Notes under the pieces: model-generated
What the model saw: the letters and a program-made list of their open reading frames with translations, nothing else
The model's database searches: none
Told to the model about the DNA's origin: nothing
From: Lunularia cruciata
Taxonomy: Eukaryota; Streptophyta; Marchantiopsida; Lunulariales; Lunulariaceae
Reading direction: 5' to 3'
Assembly (NCBI GenBank): GCA_948567375.1
Contig: OX419756.1
Coordinates: forward strand, 73,882,552-73,946,551
Length of the DNA stretch: 64,000 nucleotides
Part shown: one piece after another, positions 46,878-57,366 of the stretch
Layout of the letters: each line of letters starts with the position of its first letter
How positions within the stretch are numbered: the first letter of the stretch is position 1
Made by a program: the position numbers and the translations under genes

Positions 46878-47569
46878 TGTGAGCCGGCCTGTCTCTCACT
46901 CATGATGAACCTCTGATGGCTATTATGGTAGCGCACCATGGACTAAGAAGGCAAGGAACCCCAACTCCATCATACTCCTCCAAGGCTAACACTCCAAGAC
47001 TCAAGACATTGCTCACTAGAGAACTCAATGAGAGAGAGATAGTTGCAAATGAAAGGATGTTGAGTACCTCCTCACCCCTTGTTTATATACTTGTGAAATA
47101 GTTACGTACCAAAGTTACTAATTACCATAGTAACTCAAGTTACTAGACTAAAAGTCAAGTAAAGTCAAAAAGTAGAAAGGAATATCCATTCACATGGGCA
47201 TATTCCCCTAAGCATGTGGTCTTATCTTGACCCAACCTCTAAGTCAAGGATTCCTTCACATGGGCTATCCTTGGACTAAAGAAGAATCCAAAACAAAAAG
47301 GCTTGCGGGCCCAAGAGTTCTCAACTCTTTCCTCAAAGCCAAACACCTAGGAATAATACCAAGTCAACACACTAAAATCCAAAATAGTGGTGCTCATCTT
47401 TTCTACTTCCTCTAAAGTAAGGTCCCATCTATCTTAGCTATGACTAACTTTAGATAACCATGACTAATATAGAACCATCCTTTATCTCTATATAAATAAT
47501 ATCTCTTAAGTACTTGTAATACCAAGCTAAATATCACAATACCACACACATGCACAAATGGGTGTTACA
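46878..47569 (+). mobile_element. Solo LTR (family 3) inserted in the chromodomain of the younger gypsy element
   Basis: 692 bp with TGTGAGCC at the start and GTGTTACA at the end (TG...CA), bracketed by a direct GTAC at 46874-46877 and 47570-47573. Comparison with the old element, where the chromodomain is continuous, shows this segment is extra. A TATA-like CTATATAAATA about 90 bp from its end suggests plus orientation. No coding or primer-binding site lies inside. The family is not otherwise present in the window. Confidence 0.8.
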
Positions 47570-47573
47570 GTAC

Positions 47574-47757
47574 GAAGTTGATCGTATCCTTGCATGTCGC
47601 CATATTCAACGAGGCCGTCGCCAACAAACGGAGTACAAGGTCCTTTGAAAAGGGTATCCCTTTCATGATGCCACATAGGAACCTCTTTCCCACCTCCAGA
47701 ATGCATAGATGGCTATCAAGGAATTCAAAGCTTCACTGGCGACAAGGACACCAACTA
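47574..47757 (+). pseudogene. Chromodomain part of the younger gypsy element
   Basis: After the inserted solo LTR, the plus strand reads EVDRILACRHIQRGRRQQ, then EYKVL, KGYPFHDAT and EPLSHLQNA, the chromodomain pattern (aromatic/acidic start, EYxVKWKG-like middle, ATWEP end) with a stop in the middle and Trp lost in ATWEP. Chromodomains of chromoviruses steer integration to particular chromatin. Confidence 0.8.
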
Positions 47758-47771
47758 GCGGTAGGGGAATA

Positions 47772-48184
47772 TGTAACAATATGGAGTTTAGCAACAAAGT
47801 TAGTCGGGCTTACAAAGTAGAGAATAAGACAAAATAGCCTAGAATATTCTAGAAGCATCTAAGAAGCTTCTTGGGAACCTTCCCAACTAGTTAACTTGTG
47901 CCCTAAGCAGGCAGCTTCTAGAAGGAAGCTTCTAACTAGCTTAGCTTGCACACCAAGTAGGTGGCTTCTAGAAGGTAGCTTCTTGAGAAGCTTCTTGGTT
48001 AACTTGGCTTGCACTCCAAGAAAGTGAGTCAAGGAAGCTTCTTGAGAAGCTTCAAGGGTCTTGTATGCTACCTATAAATACCAAAGCCGAAGCTCATGCT
48101 AGGCATTTGGAGTTTTCCCTCATTCAAGTGTCCCAATGTGAGTTTCCATTCTCTTATTTCTCTCCTTGGTTTCGGTCTTTTACA
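47772..48184 (+). repeat. 3' LTR of the younger gypsy element
   Basis: 413 bp, the same length as the 5' LTR, TGTAACAATATGGAG to GGTCTTTTACA, preceded by the purine tract. It abuts the old element's gag sequence directly at 48185. Confidence 0.93.
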
Positions 48185-48759
48185 AAATTGCTACCATGGT
48201 TTTTCCACTCCATCCAATTAGCTTGAAGCCAAGAGAATCTATCTTTATTTATGTTGAAGATTTGTAGTTTCAAAATAACATTTACAATCAAACAAAAAAT
48301 TCTCCATTGCACCCAAGAGATTCTTGCCTTCAAATACCTTGGGCTTTAGAAATTGGATTTTCTTTTCTTCTTCTAAAAATAGTGCTCTCTCTACATGCTA
48401 TTATTGTTAATGATCTTGTTCTTCCAACAATCACGTAAGGTGCTCTATTTGTTAATGAATAGCAATGATAACTTCAAGCATTGCCACCATGGTTACTATT
48501 CTATCAAACTACTTATAATTTATCTAAGTTAACACGTAGATGCAACATGTCTACCATTCTCCGTAAGTTATAATCAAAAGTACCAAGGGTTGATTGGACA
48601 AGGTGATTGCATTCAAATTTTTTTTATCTAAAACATGAGATGATGAACTATGTGAAATGATATTTGGATAGTACATGGACACAAAAATCCTAATGGTTTG
48701 GTAAAAATGGATTTGGTGGTCCATAAATTCCATCCATTCTATTCTTTCTCTATTAACAA
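48185..48759 (-). pseudogene. 5' leader and gag start of the old gypsy element
   Basis: On minus this matches the younger element from its primer-binding region (42280) to about 42855 in gag, with substitutions and small indels. It stops exactly where the younger element's 3' LTR begins. Confidence 0.8.
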
Positions 48760-49191
48760 TGTAAAAGACCAAGGAGAGAAATAGGAGAATGGAAGATTGG
48801 AGTGAAAGATCACATTGGGACTCTTGAATGAGTGAAACTTTGAATGCTTAGCATGAGGTTGGTCTATGGTATTTATATGGAACACACAAAGCTCTTGAGA
48901 AGTTTCTCAAAAAATTTCCTAAAAGCTATCTTCTTTGAGTGCAAATCAAGTTAATTGGGAAGCTTCCTTCTAGAAGCTGCCTACTTAGCATGCAAGCTAA
49001 GCTAATTAGGAAGTTTCCCAAGAAAATTCCTTCTATAATTTGCCACTTGGCATACATATTTCCCAATATTTGGAAGGTACCAAGTAGCTTCCTAGATACT
49101 TCTAGAATATTATTATAATTTTTGGCTAATTTGGCCTATTTGCTACATCATTAGTCTTGACTAATTCATCTATAAACTCCATATTGTTACA
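48760..49191 (-). repeat. 5' LTR of the old gypsy element
   Basis: On minus, from TGTAACAATATGGAG to CATTGGTCTTTTACA-like sequence (432 bp). It is diverged from the 3' LTR at 38379-38822, so this insertion is clearly older than the one inside it. Confidence 0.82.
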
Positions 49192-50085
49192 ACAATGTAG
49201 CATCATGTACTCTACATCATAACTATTTGTTCAATATTCTTACTAGAATTGGTCAATCTCTGCTTCAATAACTCCCTAAGTGAATTTGACCATCGCAAGG
49301 AAGTGTATGCCTTGTATAGGCTTGCTTGAGCCTTTTATTCAAACTCTTGCAAACTCTTTAGCTTGTCCGTCTACACTCCTTGGTATTTTTACCTCAGTCA
49401 CTAGAAGAACTTTATCATGGTGTTAAACCTTGGTGTTTCACCACCTCCTATGACTATACATCCACTCATAATAGCATCATCTCTAACTAGTGCAGCTCCA
49501 TTATATACACCAATGCTATTAGAACTAGAACTCATGGGTATTGCTTTTCTACCCCTAGAAACTAAGCTTGAAGAAATGGAGATATAATTTGGAGACCAAT
49601 ATTGTCTCCAAATCTCAATCTACTCCAAGTTTACTCTCTTGAACTCATGATAGCATCTATATTGTATACCCTCCAAGTGTTGGAACAACCCCTTTTATAT
49701 CATGAAGGGTATGAACAAGGTCAAGTTTCACATCTATCGTATATTACACCAACTATCAAACTCCTGGATAAAACCATCCAACTCAATGGTACCCATTGTA
49801 CCAAAGTAACACCTAGAGCCTTTGGAGGAGCTATAAGTATTGTCTTTATTCCATATCAATGGTGTGTACACACAATGTGCACTCTCAATCGGATCAACTC
49901 TCGTGTCAAATTTCAAATTGGAAATAATCTCCTACTTCCCAAGGACTTGAGATATGGGTTGATATCAAGTAACAATCCATGTAAATCTATTCTGTATTGT
50001 AGAAAAATCCTCTTTAGAATCCCTAGAGAACTTTTTCGTGACAATGTATCCCAAACCACAATCAAACATCACCCAAAAATATTGC
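49192..50085. other. Segment between two gypsy elements, not identified
   Basis: Plus has a 166-codon open frame (49602-50102) that runs into the next LTR, and minus has a Met-Ser-Ser-rich frame near 49530. Neither shows a recognised motif. It is probably older repeat DNA into which both gypsy elements inserted; its right-hand continuation starts at 56445. Confidence 0.35.
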
Positions 50086-50090
50086 CTAAG

Positions 50091-50825
50091 TGTAATACCT
50101 AGACAGATGATCTAAATGTGAAATTTGGTTTGGTAACACCTAAAGAGATGTTACACGTGATGGAAAAAATAGATCAAATAGAGGTATCAACAAAAAAGTA
50201 CTTCTACTAATAGTGCAGAAACCAAAATAGACTTGAAAACCTTAGAACCAGTAGCTAGACATGTGATCTAGAGATGAGATTTGGTTTGGTAACATCTGGA
50301 AGGATGTAACACTTGATGGAAAAAATAGATAAAAAAGAGCTATCACCAAAAGGGACTTCTTCTAATGGAGTAGGAACCAAAATATGCATGACATCTTTGA
50401 CGGTAATTTTGAAGGCCTAAATGGATGAATTAGGCCTCAAAAATGTACAAAGCCCCCCTCCCAAAAGAGGATAGGGTGGCCTTCCCTCCCCCCAAGTTTG
50501 TGTCATTGAGAGTTTTCCAACTATACCTCACCCATATGATTTTGAGATTCCTACAAGAAGATTCTCTAAAAGATTCACTCCAGTCAAAGCCGATTTGACC
50601 AACCAGATAGGACCAAGACCAACATGTCTCCCATCCAAGCAAGTAATCTAAGGGTGGAGCTTGCTGACATGTCATCCATGTACCTAGTCCTATGGTGGGG
50701 ATTCCTTAGAGGAGATCCTCTTTGGCTATATAATAAAGAGAAGGTGCTCCTTTGGAGCATAGGGGATTTGAGTGTGAACTTGTGTTTTTGCTTCTATGTT
50801 TCTCTGCTATCCTTGGAACATTACA
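50091..50825 (+). repeat. 5' LTR, family 1
   Basis: TGTAATACC to GGAACATTACA. The U3 part contains a diverged internal duplication with about 156-bp period (CTAGAC...GATCTA...TTTGGTTTGGTAACA at 50099 and 50255). TATA-like CTATATAATAAAGAG lies near 50725. Confidence 0.92.
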
Positions 50826-50826
50826 A

Positions 50827-50838
50827 TGGTATCAGAGT
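50827..50838 (+). promoter_or_regulatory. Primer-binding site (tRNA-iMet type)
   Basis: TGGTATCAGAGT, one base after the LTR end; it matches the initiator Met tRNA complement except the last base. Confidence 0.88.
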
Positions 50839-51425
50839 AGGTGTTTCAATCCAAGAGAGTGGATCATCCCTCTTGGAAGAAAATGGGCTACTAAGACTAG
50901 GTAATTTTGGAGAGAAAAATAGTAGAGAAAGTAAAAGGATAGGAGTGTTTCAAAGAGAGGATGCGATGGATGCTCTTGGAGGACAATTTCTTGCACCCTA
51001 TTTTCTGTTTTTGAATCTGTTTCAAATCAAGGTCACGTACATTCAGCAAGAGCAAGTGAGAGTACACCTCGTTTATCATTTCAGAGTAGAATTCATGGAC
51101 TTATTGATGAAATCACTAAACCTGGTGATTCTGCCTATAGTGATTTATGATAGATAGTGGGATTTGACAATATATATTTTTTTGTGATGGATTTGAATGT
51201 CCTAAATCCTCTCCCCTTTAATACTCAAGTAGAAATTTGGTACATAGTTATATCCAAAGTGATGTTTAGTGATTTTGTGGTCAGGAATTTTGGTGAGGAA
51301 TATTATCAACAAGTGATAGCTTTGGAGGTCCCAATGGTAGTCCTAATAGTTTGTACGCCCTCCCAAGTGATCATATTAACTCTCTATTGAAGTAAATAGT
51401 AGCGATTGAGTGTTTGCAAGAACCA

Positions 51426-52300
51426 TGGATATGAAATTACAAGAGTTGATGCAAGGAATGCAAGGGATGTTGAATGAAATTAGAGAGATTAGGATGATCA
51501 TGGAAGCATAACAAAGTCAAGTGCAGACCTTCAAGAATGATCAAGCAATGCAAGAAGAAGAGCCATCTCTTGACAAATAAAGCCCTCCCATGGTACGATG
51601 CTTGAGAAAGATCAATGTTGGCAGAGAGAAGAGAGGTCACGTGGACAGCAATGCAAGAAGGATTGCTAAAGAATTTCCAATCAATAGATTTCATGCAAAT
51701 GGCCCGAATCTGACTATGGAGATTGAAACAAAAGAATAGCATACAAGAGTATGTGGAGGCATTTCTAGATCTACAAGTTGCAATAACCAATATGAGTCCA
51801 AGAGAGGCTTTAGACAATTTCAAACAAGGGTTGAAGGAGCGGATTTGCCAAGAAGTCATGGTACAAAATCCTCACATGGTATTTGAGGCCATTGCTTGTG
51901 CGCAGAGAATAGCAAGGGCACTTGGTGGAGGTGAAGGAGTAGTTTTACCTCAACATTATTGGGCAGAAATGCCACACATGGGTGGACCAACACTTATGGA
52001 ATTGGGCAACCTTTGGTTCAAGACCGAGGAGCACAACCGCTTCAAGGAGAGCGGGGACGGGTAGAAGAACGGAGAGATAGAGTTTTACGAGGAGAAGAAA
52101 ATCAAGGAGAACAATGCCGTTGTTACAATTGTGGCCGTATTGGGCACATATATACCAATTATCATGTTTGTCTCCCTAGAGGCCCTCGGCCTCCATACAT
52201 GCGGTCTTTGAACAACATGGAGAGATGCATTGAAGAGGGGGATGCAAAAATCACCTCAAGAAACAAAGATCACCAATAAATATACCTTGCGGCCTTACTG
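51426..52300 (+). pseudogene. Gag of the family 1 chromovirus
   Basis: ATG at 51426 starts MDMKLQELMQGMQGMLNEI, a coiled-coil-like start. Then come QEYVEAFLDLQVAI and EALDNFKQGLKERI, typical gag capsid words. The zinc knuckle at 52121-52162 reads CYNCGRIGHIYTNY, with the last Cys replaced by Tyr (TGT to TAT). A frame change lies between about 51960 and 52064, and stops occur near 51510 and 51580. Confidence 0.82.
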
Positions 52301-52350
52301 GCTCAATAAGCAAGTTGAAAAGCAAGGAGAGGAAGAAGACCATTATGCAA

Positions 52351-55300
52351 AGGTCCCAAAAGGCAACCTCACAATTAATTGTTGTGAATGGAGTCCTAGA
52401 AGGCAATCAGATGAGGGTATTGATAGATCCAGGAGCAACAAAAAATTTCTTGTCTTGCTTTGTTGCAATAAGATTGGAGATGTATCTAGAGAGAGATGAG
52501 AGTGAAGAAGTAGAGTTACCTAACGGGCAAACAAAGAGGATTGAATCATTACCTAAATAGGTAGTACTCTCTATAGGAGAATATCAAGAAGCAATTGAGT
52601 GGCGAGTGATACAATTAGCTCATTATGATGCAATCTTAGGCATACCATGGATGGAGCATACAACCCTATGGTAGATTGGAGGAAGAAAGTAGTGAAAACT
52701 TGCCAATGGTCAATCATTAGGGTTAAAGAAAATTCACATATGCAAGAATTGCCTCGCTATGTCATAAAGACAACAACTATCTGTAAGACCAATAGATGTT
52801 TCATGGGGCTAATAAGAGAAGTCTAGAGTGCACAACTTAATGGACAAGTTCCTGAGAAATTGAAGGATGTAGTAAATGAGTTTCAAGATGTCTTTCCCAA
52901 TGATATACCTTCAAGATTAGCACCAAAAAGGAGAGTAGATCACAAAATTGAGACACTTCCCGGAAAGACACCTCCTTGTAAGGCCCCATATCGCCTATCA
53001 CCTCATGAGTTGGAGAAGTGTAAGGCTCAAATTGATGATATGTTGTAGAAAGGGTTTATCTAACCTAGTGTATCACCATATGGTGCTCTTGTCTTGTTTG
53101 TGAAGAAGAAGGACGATACAATACACATGTGCATTGATTATCAAGGCCTCAATGAACAAACAATGAAGAACACATACCGCTTACCTTGCATGGATGACCT
53201 ATTTGATCAACTCAATGGAGCAAGATATTTCACCAAACCGGACTTGTGGAGCGGTTACAATCAAATCCAAATTGCAAAGGAAAATGTATAAAATCGCCTT
53301 TTAGACCAGGTATGGCTACTTCAAGTATCTCGTGATGCCTTTTGGCCTCACCAATACACCTATCACTTTCATAATGAGTTTGATGAATGACATATTTTGT
53401 ACATATTTGAATAAGTCTATTTTCATCTTCTTGGATGACATCTTAGTATATAGTAGAATGATGATGGAACACAAACAACATCTACAAGAAGTCCTCCAGA
53501 TTCTAAGACAAAATCAATTGTATGCTAAAATCTCAAAGTGCAAGTTTGGCAAGTCTGAAGTAGACTACTTGGGGGCATAGAGTAAGTGCAAAGGGTATCC
53601 AAGTATTGATAGATAAAATAGAGAACATTTTAAAACGGAATGCTCCAGAAGATCAGACTCAACTCAAGAGCTTCTTAGGGTTGATGGTGTTTTATCATTA
53701 TTTTGTCAATGACTTCTCCAAGGTTGCACAACCTTTAATGGTACTACTTGGCAAGAGGAAAAAGTGGGCAAGGAGAACCACACAAGAGTTGGCATTTCCA
53801 GAATTGAAAACCGCTTTGCTACATGCACCAATCTTGAAGTGGTATGATCCAAAATGTCCAATCAAGTTGGCTATAGATGCATCAAGCATAGCAATAGGAG
53901 TAGTCCTACAACAAGAGTGGCATGACAGATGGTATCCTATAGTATATAGTATTTCTCTTGAAAGCTATAACCAACAGAGTGCAACTATCACACATCAAAA
54001 TGAGAAGAGTTTGCCATTGTCCTTGCAACCAAGCATTGGAAGAACTATCTATGGCAAGAAGGCATTTGTAGTGGAGACAAACCATAAACCTTGAGACACA
54101 GAAAGATTTATCTTGTTGCCAGATTTGATGGGTGGAGTGGCAACAACAATTCAATATGACAATCACCTAAGTGGAAGGTAAGAAGCAACTTGTAGATGCA
54201 ATCACCCAAATGCCAATGGCAAACAATTTGGTGGTAGAGGTTAAAATTAACCCTAAATTTTGGCCAAATATTTTGGCTACTACAAAAATAGATCCACAGA
54301 TTATAGGAGCTCAATCATCCAACGGCATCAGCAGCACCCGAGGACTCACCTTTTGTGATGACAGATTATTGATCCCAAATGTCTTAGAATTATGTACCAC
54401 CATTCTAGTGGAATGTCATGAATCTACCATTGGAGGTCATATCGGAGTAGACAAGACCTTGGATGCAGTCCAATGCCATTACTATTGGCCCAAGATGAGC
54501 AACAATGTGATGGATTATGTGCACAATTGCCTACTTTGTCATAGAACAAAACTTCTAATCAAGCTCATGTAGGGCTCTTCCAACCTCTTCCCACTCCACA
54601 CAACATTCGGAACAAGTAAGTATAGATCTCGTTTGTGAATTACCCAAGACCACCTCAAGGTTTGACTCCATTGTAGTCTTTGTGGACTAGTTTAGCAAAA
54701 TGATTCATGTAAGCCGTACCACTAAGGATGTGACTGCTCTACAACTAGCTTAATTGTACTTAGATGTAGTCTTCTCTCACCATGGCTTATCTAGAGTCCT
54801 CATCACCAATAGAGGCACTCAATTCACCAGTTTGTTTTGGTGAACATTCTTTGGGTTCTTCAAAACCAAGTTGGCTATATCCACAACTTACCACCCATAG
54901 ACATATGGACAAACAAAGTGGGCTAATCACACTATTGAGGACATGTTGCACGGCTTCACCTTAGACGAGCAAGAGAGGTGGGACACCTTACTTCCATTGG
55001 TGAAATTCTCTTCAACAATTCAATGAATGCATCCACCCAAGTCACTCCATTCTTCCTCATGTATAGTGAGCATCCCCCCACACTTTCTAGCTTGATGCAG
55101 ATCTATCTGATGGCTACCAAGGTTGATGCAGTCAACAACATTTGTTTTGAGAATCCAATAAGGTGTGGAGAGCGCCAAGCACAAATTGTAGATTGCTCAA
55201 AATTGATAGAAGCAATTTGTTGATGCACAACTTGGGCACATGGAGTTCAATGTTGGGGATCAAGTGTGGCTATCAACAACCAATCTCACATTAGTTGGCC

Positions 55301-55480
55301 CTTGTAAGCTTAGACCTCATTTTATTAGGCCTTTTTCCATTCTTCATTGAGTTAGCGCTGTGGCCTATCACCTCAAGCTACCACCACACAAGAAGATCCA
55401 TCAAGTGTTCCGTGTTTCCTTACTCCATAGATATGCTCTCCGATCATGCCATTGTCATTCCATACAAGACATTTGACCTT
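52351..55480 (+). pseudogene. Pol of the family 1 chromovirus (protease, RT, RNase H, integrase)
   Basis: Protease-like VLIDPGATKNFLS near 52420 (Pro in place of Ser of the DSG box). RT: FQDVFPNDIPSRL (52880), [30 protein letters not shown] and [11 protein letters not shown] (about 53420), where FLDD is the catalytic box. RNase H: LAIDASSIAIGVVLQQEW near 53870. Integrase: GGHIGVDKTLDAVQ with a C-x2-C (CLLCH) zinc pair; core VSIDLVCELPKT keeps the first Asp, but TNRGTQF and YGQTKWAN have lost the second Asp and the Glu. Stops and frame changes are scattered throughout. Confidence 0.88.
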
Positions 55481-55489
55481 GCCCAACAC

Positions 55490-55696
55490 TCATTGATGGC
55501 ATAGAGGAATATGAAGTGGAACGTATTCTCCAAAAATGCATCCATAGCACTTGACACCCCTGAATGGACTCTCTGGTATAGTGGAAATGTAACCTAATAT
55601 ATGAGGCAACATGGGAGCCCGTTGCCAATTTGATGCATGCACCAGTGCAAGTGCAAGCTTTTGAGCAACAACTTTACAACGAGGACATTGCATCTT
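55490..55696 (+). pseudogene. Chromodomain of the family 1 chromovirus
   Basis: DGIEEYEVERILQKC is followed, after two stops, by YEATWEPVANLMHAPVQ and an acidic tail. ATWEP and the EYEVE start are the chromodomain landmarks. The element's reading ends about 15 bp before the 3' LTR. Confidence 0.78.
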
Positions 55697-55711
55697 AAAA
55701 GAAAGGAGTTT

Positions 55712-56439
55712 TATAATACCTAGACATATGATCTAGATGTAAAATTTGGTTTGCTAACACGTAGAGAGATGTTACACATGATGGAAAAAATAGATCAAAT
55801 AGAGGTATAACCAAAAGAGTACTTCTACTAATAGGGCAGAAACCAAAATAGACTTGAAAACCTTATAACCAATAGCTAGACATGTGATCTAGAGGTGAGA
55901 ATTGGTTTGATAATATCTAGAGGATATTATGCATGATGGAAAAAATAAATCAGAAAGAGGTATCACCAAAAGGGGACTTCTACTAATAGAATAGGAATCA
56001 AAACATACCTAAAGTCTTTGAAGGCAATTTTGAAGGTCTAAACAGATGAATTAGGCCTCAAAAATGTGCAAGTCACCCCTTCCTCTAATAGAATTTAGGC
56101 TGGCCTTCCTTCCCCTAGGTTTGTCTCATTGAGAGCTTTCCAATTGTACCTCACCCATGTGATTCTGACATTCCTATAAGAAGATTCCTTAAAAGATTCC
56201 CTCCAATCAAAGCCGATTTGACCAACCAGATAGGACCAAGACCGACATATCACACATCCAAGCAAGTAATCTAAGGGTGGAGATTGCTGACATGTCACCT
56301 ATCCATGTACTTAATCCTATGGTGGGGATTGCTTGGAGGAGATCCTCTTTGGCTATATAATAAAGAGAAGGTGTTCCTTTGGGGCATTGAGGATATGAGT
56401 GTGAACTTGTGTTTTTGCTGCTATCCTTAGAACATTACA
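55712..56439 (+). repeat. 3' LTR, family 1
   Basis: TATAATACC to GAACATTACA, 728 bp, followed by the CTAAG target duplication at 56440-56444. Confidence 0.92.
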
Positions 56440-57324
56440 CTAAGTAACTCTTACCATGACAACTATAGTAGGAGAAAGTGTTATATGTAACCTACCATCA
56501 CAACATGCATTCTCATGATTTGCAAGTCATCACTTTTTGTTTCACCAAAAGCAAATGTAAGTAGTATGATTGGTCATCACTCCCAAGACACTACCAAGAG
56601 CACACTAAAGCACTAATGCTCTCAAGTTTAGGGCATCTCATACAACCTTAGTGCACAAATAAGTAGAGAATGAAAGAGTTCCAATCACAAGAAGTCCAAA
56701 TAATAACCCTCTATCTCACAAATTCAATTAGACTATCTCTACCACCATTTGGCATTTGACATATTATGACTGTTTATGTACTCCTACTTTACCTAGATCA
56801 CTAAGGATAGGATCAATTATACCCTCATAGCCACAGTTACATAGATATGAGTCCACCAATCTTCAAGACAACAAGTGAGGTTGGAATAGTTGGCTAAGCC
56901 ATAAGTTTAGGAACCAAAGAAATATGGTTCAAACTTTGTTGTGCACATTCTTGAAGGGTGGGTTGATTTTGTCAAAATATTACTAGAAAATCCTCTAAGT
57001 TAGTTAATGTTATGTCCAAAAGGCCCAAAAAGCACTTTTGGATGCACAACCTTGTGCCTTAAAGCCTCTAAATACCAAATGAGCACTTTCTTCTTACCAC
57101 TTCTAACCCTCTCTAACTTTTTTTGACTTCAAACTCCTTCTTTGAAAAATCATGCCAATTTTCCCAATTTGGTAGTTGGTGATTTCTAAATTGTTAATTT
57201 GGAAAGATGGGTTCTCTAATGCAACCACAATTTTAGTCTTGGCCCAAATTTGTGAGCCCCAATGATCAATTTGACCCCTGACTCTCAAATTAGCCTCTCT
57301 AATCAAGAAAATTATACCTTCACT

Positions 57325-57366
57325 CCTCAAATCTCTTTAATTTTGAGAAATTAAAGAGATTTGAGG
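57325..57366. repeat. Perfect 18-bp inverted repeat, 6-nt loop
   Basis: CCTCAAATCTCTTTAATT at 57325-57342 and its exact complement at 57349-57366. No T-run or other terminator-like context sets its role. Confidence 0.92.

Larger units (their letters stand above)
41866..48184 (+). mobile_element. Complete Ty3/gypsy chromovirus (family 2), younger copy
   Basis: Two 413-bp LTRs (41866-42278 and 47772-48184) differ at about 15 positions by eye, roughly 3.6 percent. Target duplication is AAATA/AAATT (4 of 5 bases). A primer-binding site TGGTATCAAAGC (initiator Met tRNA type) is at 42280-42291, and a purine tract GTAGGGGAATA precedes the 3' LTR. Internal order is gag, protease, RT, RNase H, integrase, chromodomain, the Ty3/gypsy chromovirus order. 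Several stops, at least one frameshift near 45180, and a solo LTR inserted at 46878-47569 make it non-autonomous. Confidence 0.93.
38379..49191 (-). mobile_element. Old Ty3/gypsy chromovirus (family 2), split by insertion of a younger relative
   Basis: The left part (38379-41865) and right part (48185-49191) are the two halves of one minus-strand element. Its 3' LTR is 38379-38822 and its 5' LTR is 48760-49191, both strongly diverged relatives of the 413-bp LTRs. The gag reading breaks off at 48185 and resumes at 41865 at the equivalent codon, so the plus-strand element 41866-48184 was inserted in its gag region. A direct repeat AAATA/AAATT brackets that insertion. Flanks of the old element itself show no convincing target duplication (TCAAC versus ACAAT), as expected for an old copy. 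Confidence 0.8.
50091..56439 (+). mobile_element. Complete Ty3/gypsy chromovirus, LTR family 1, with perfect 5-bp target duplication
   Basis: LTRs 50091-50825 (735 bp) and 55712-56439 (728 bp); target duplication CTAAG at 50086-50090 and 56440-56444 without mismatch. The primer-binding site TGGTATCAGAG starts at 50827, and a purine tract AAAAGAAAGGAG lies just before the 3' LTR. Internal order is gag, protease, RT, RNase H, integrase, chromodomain. Numerous stops and frame changes show that it is no longer autonomous. The 3' LTR begins TA instead of TG. Confidence 0.95.

Noticed and set aside
38374-49196. TCAAC/ACAAT as target duplication of the old gypsy element
   Set aside because: Only three of five bases agree, so I do not count it as a duplication.
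49602-50102. 166-codon plus-strand open frame as a gene
   Set aside because: It runs into the start of the LTR at 50091, has no recognised motif and lies between two transposons in AT-rich decayed DNA.
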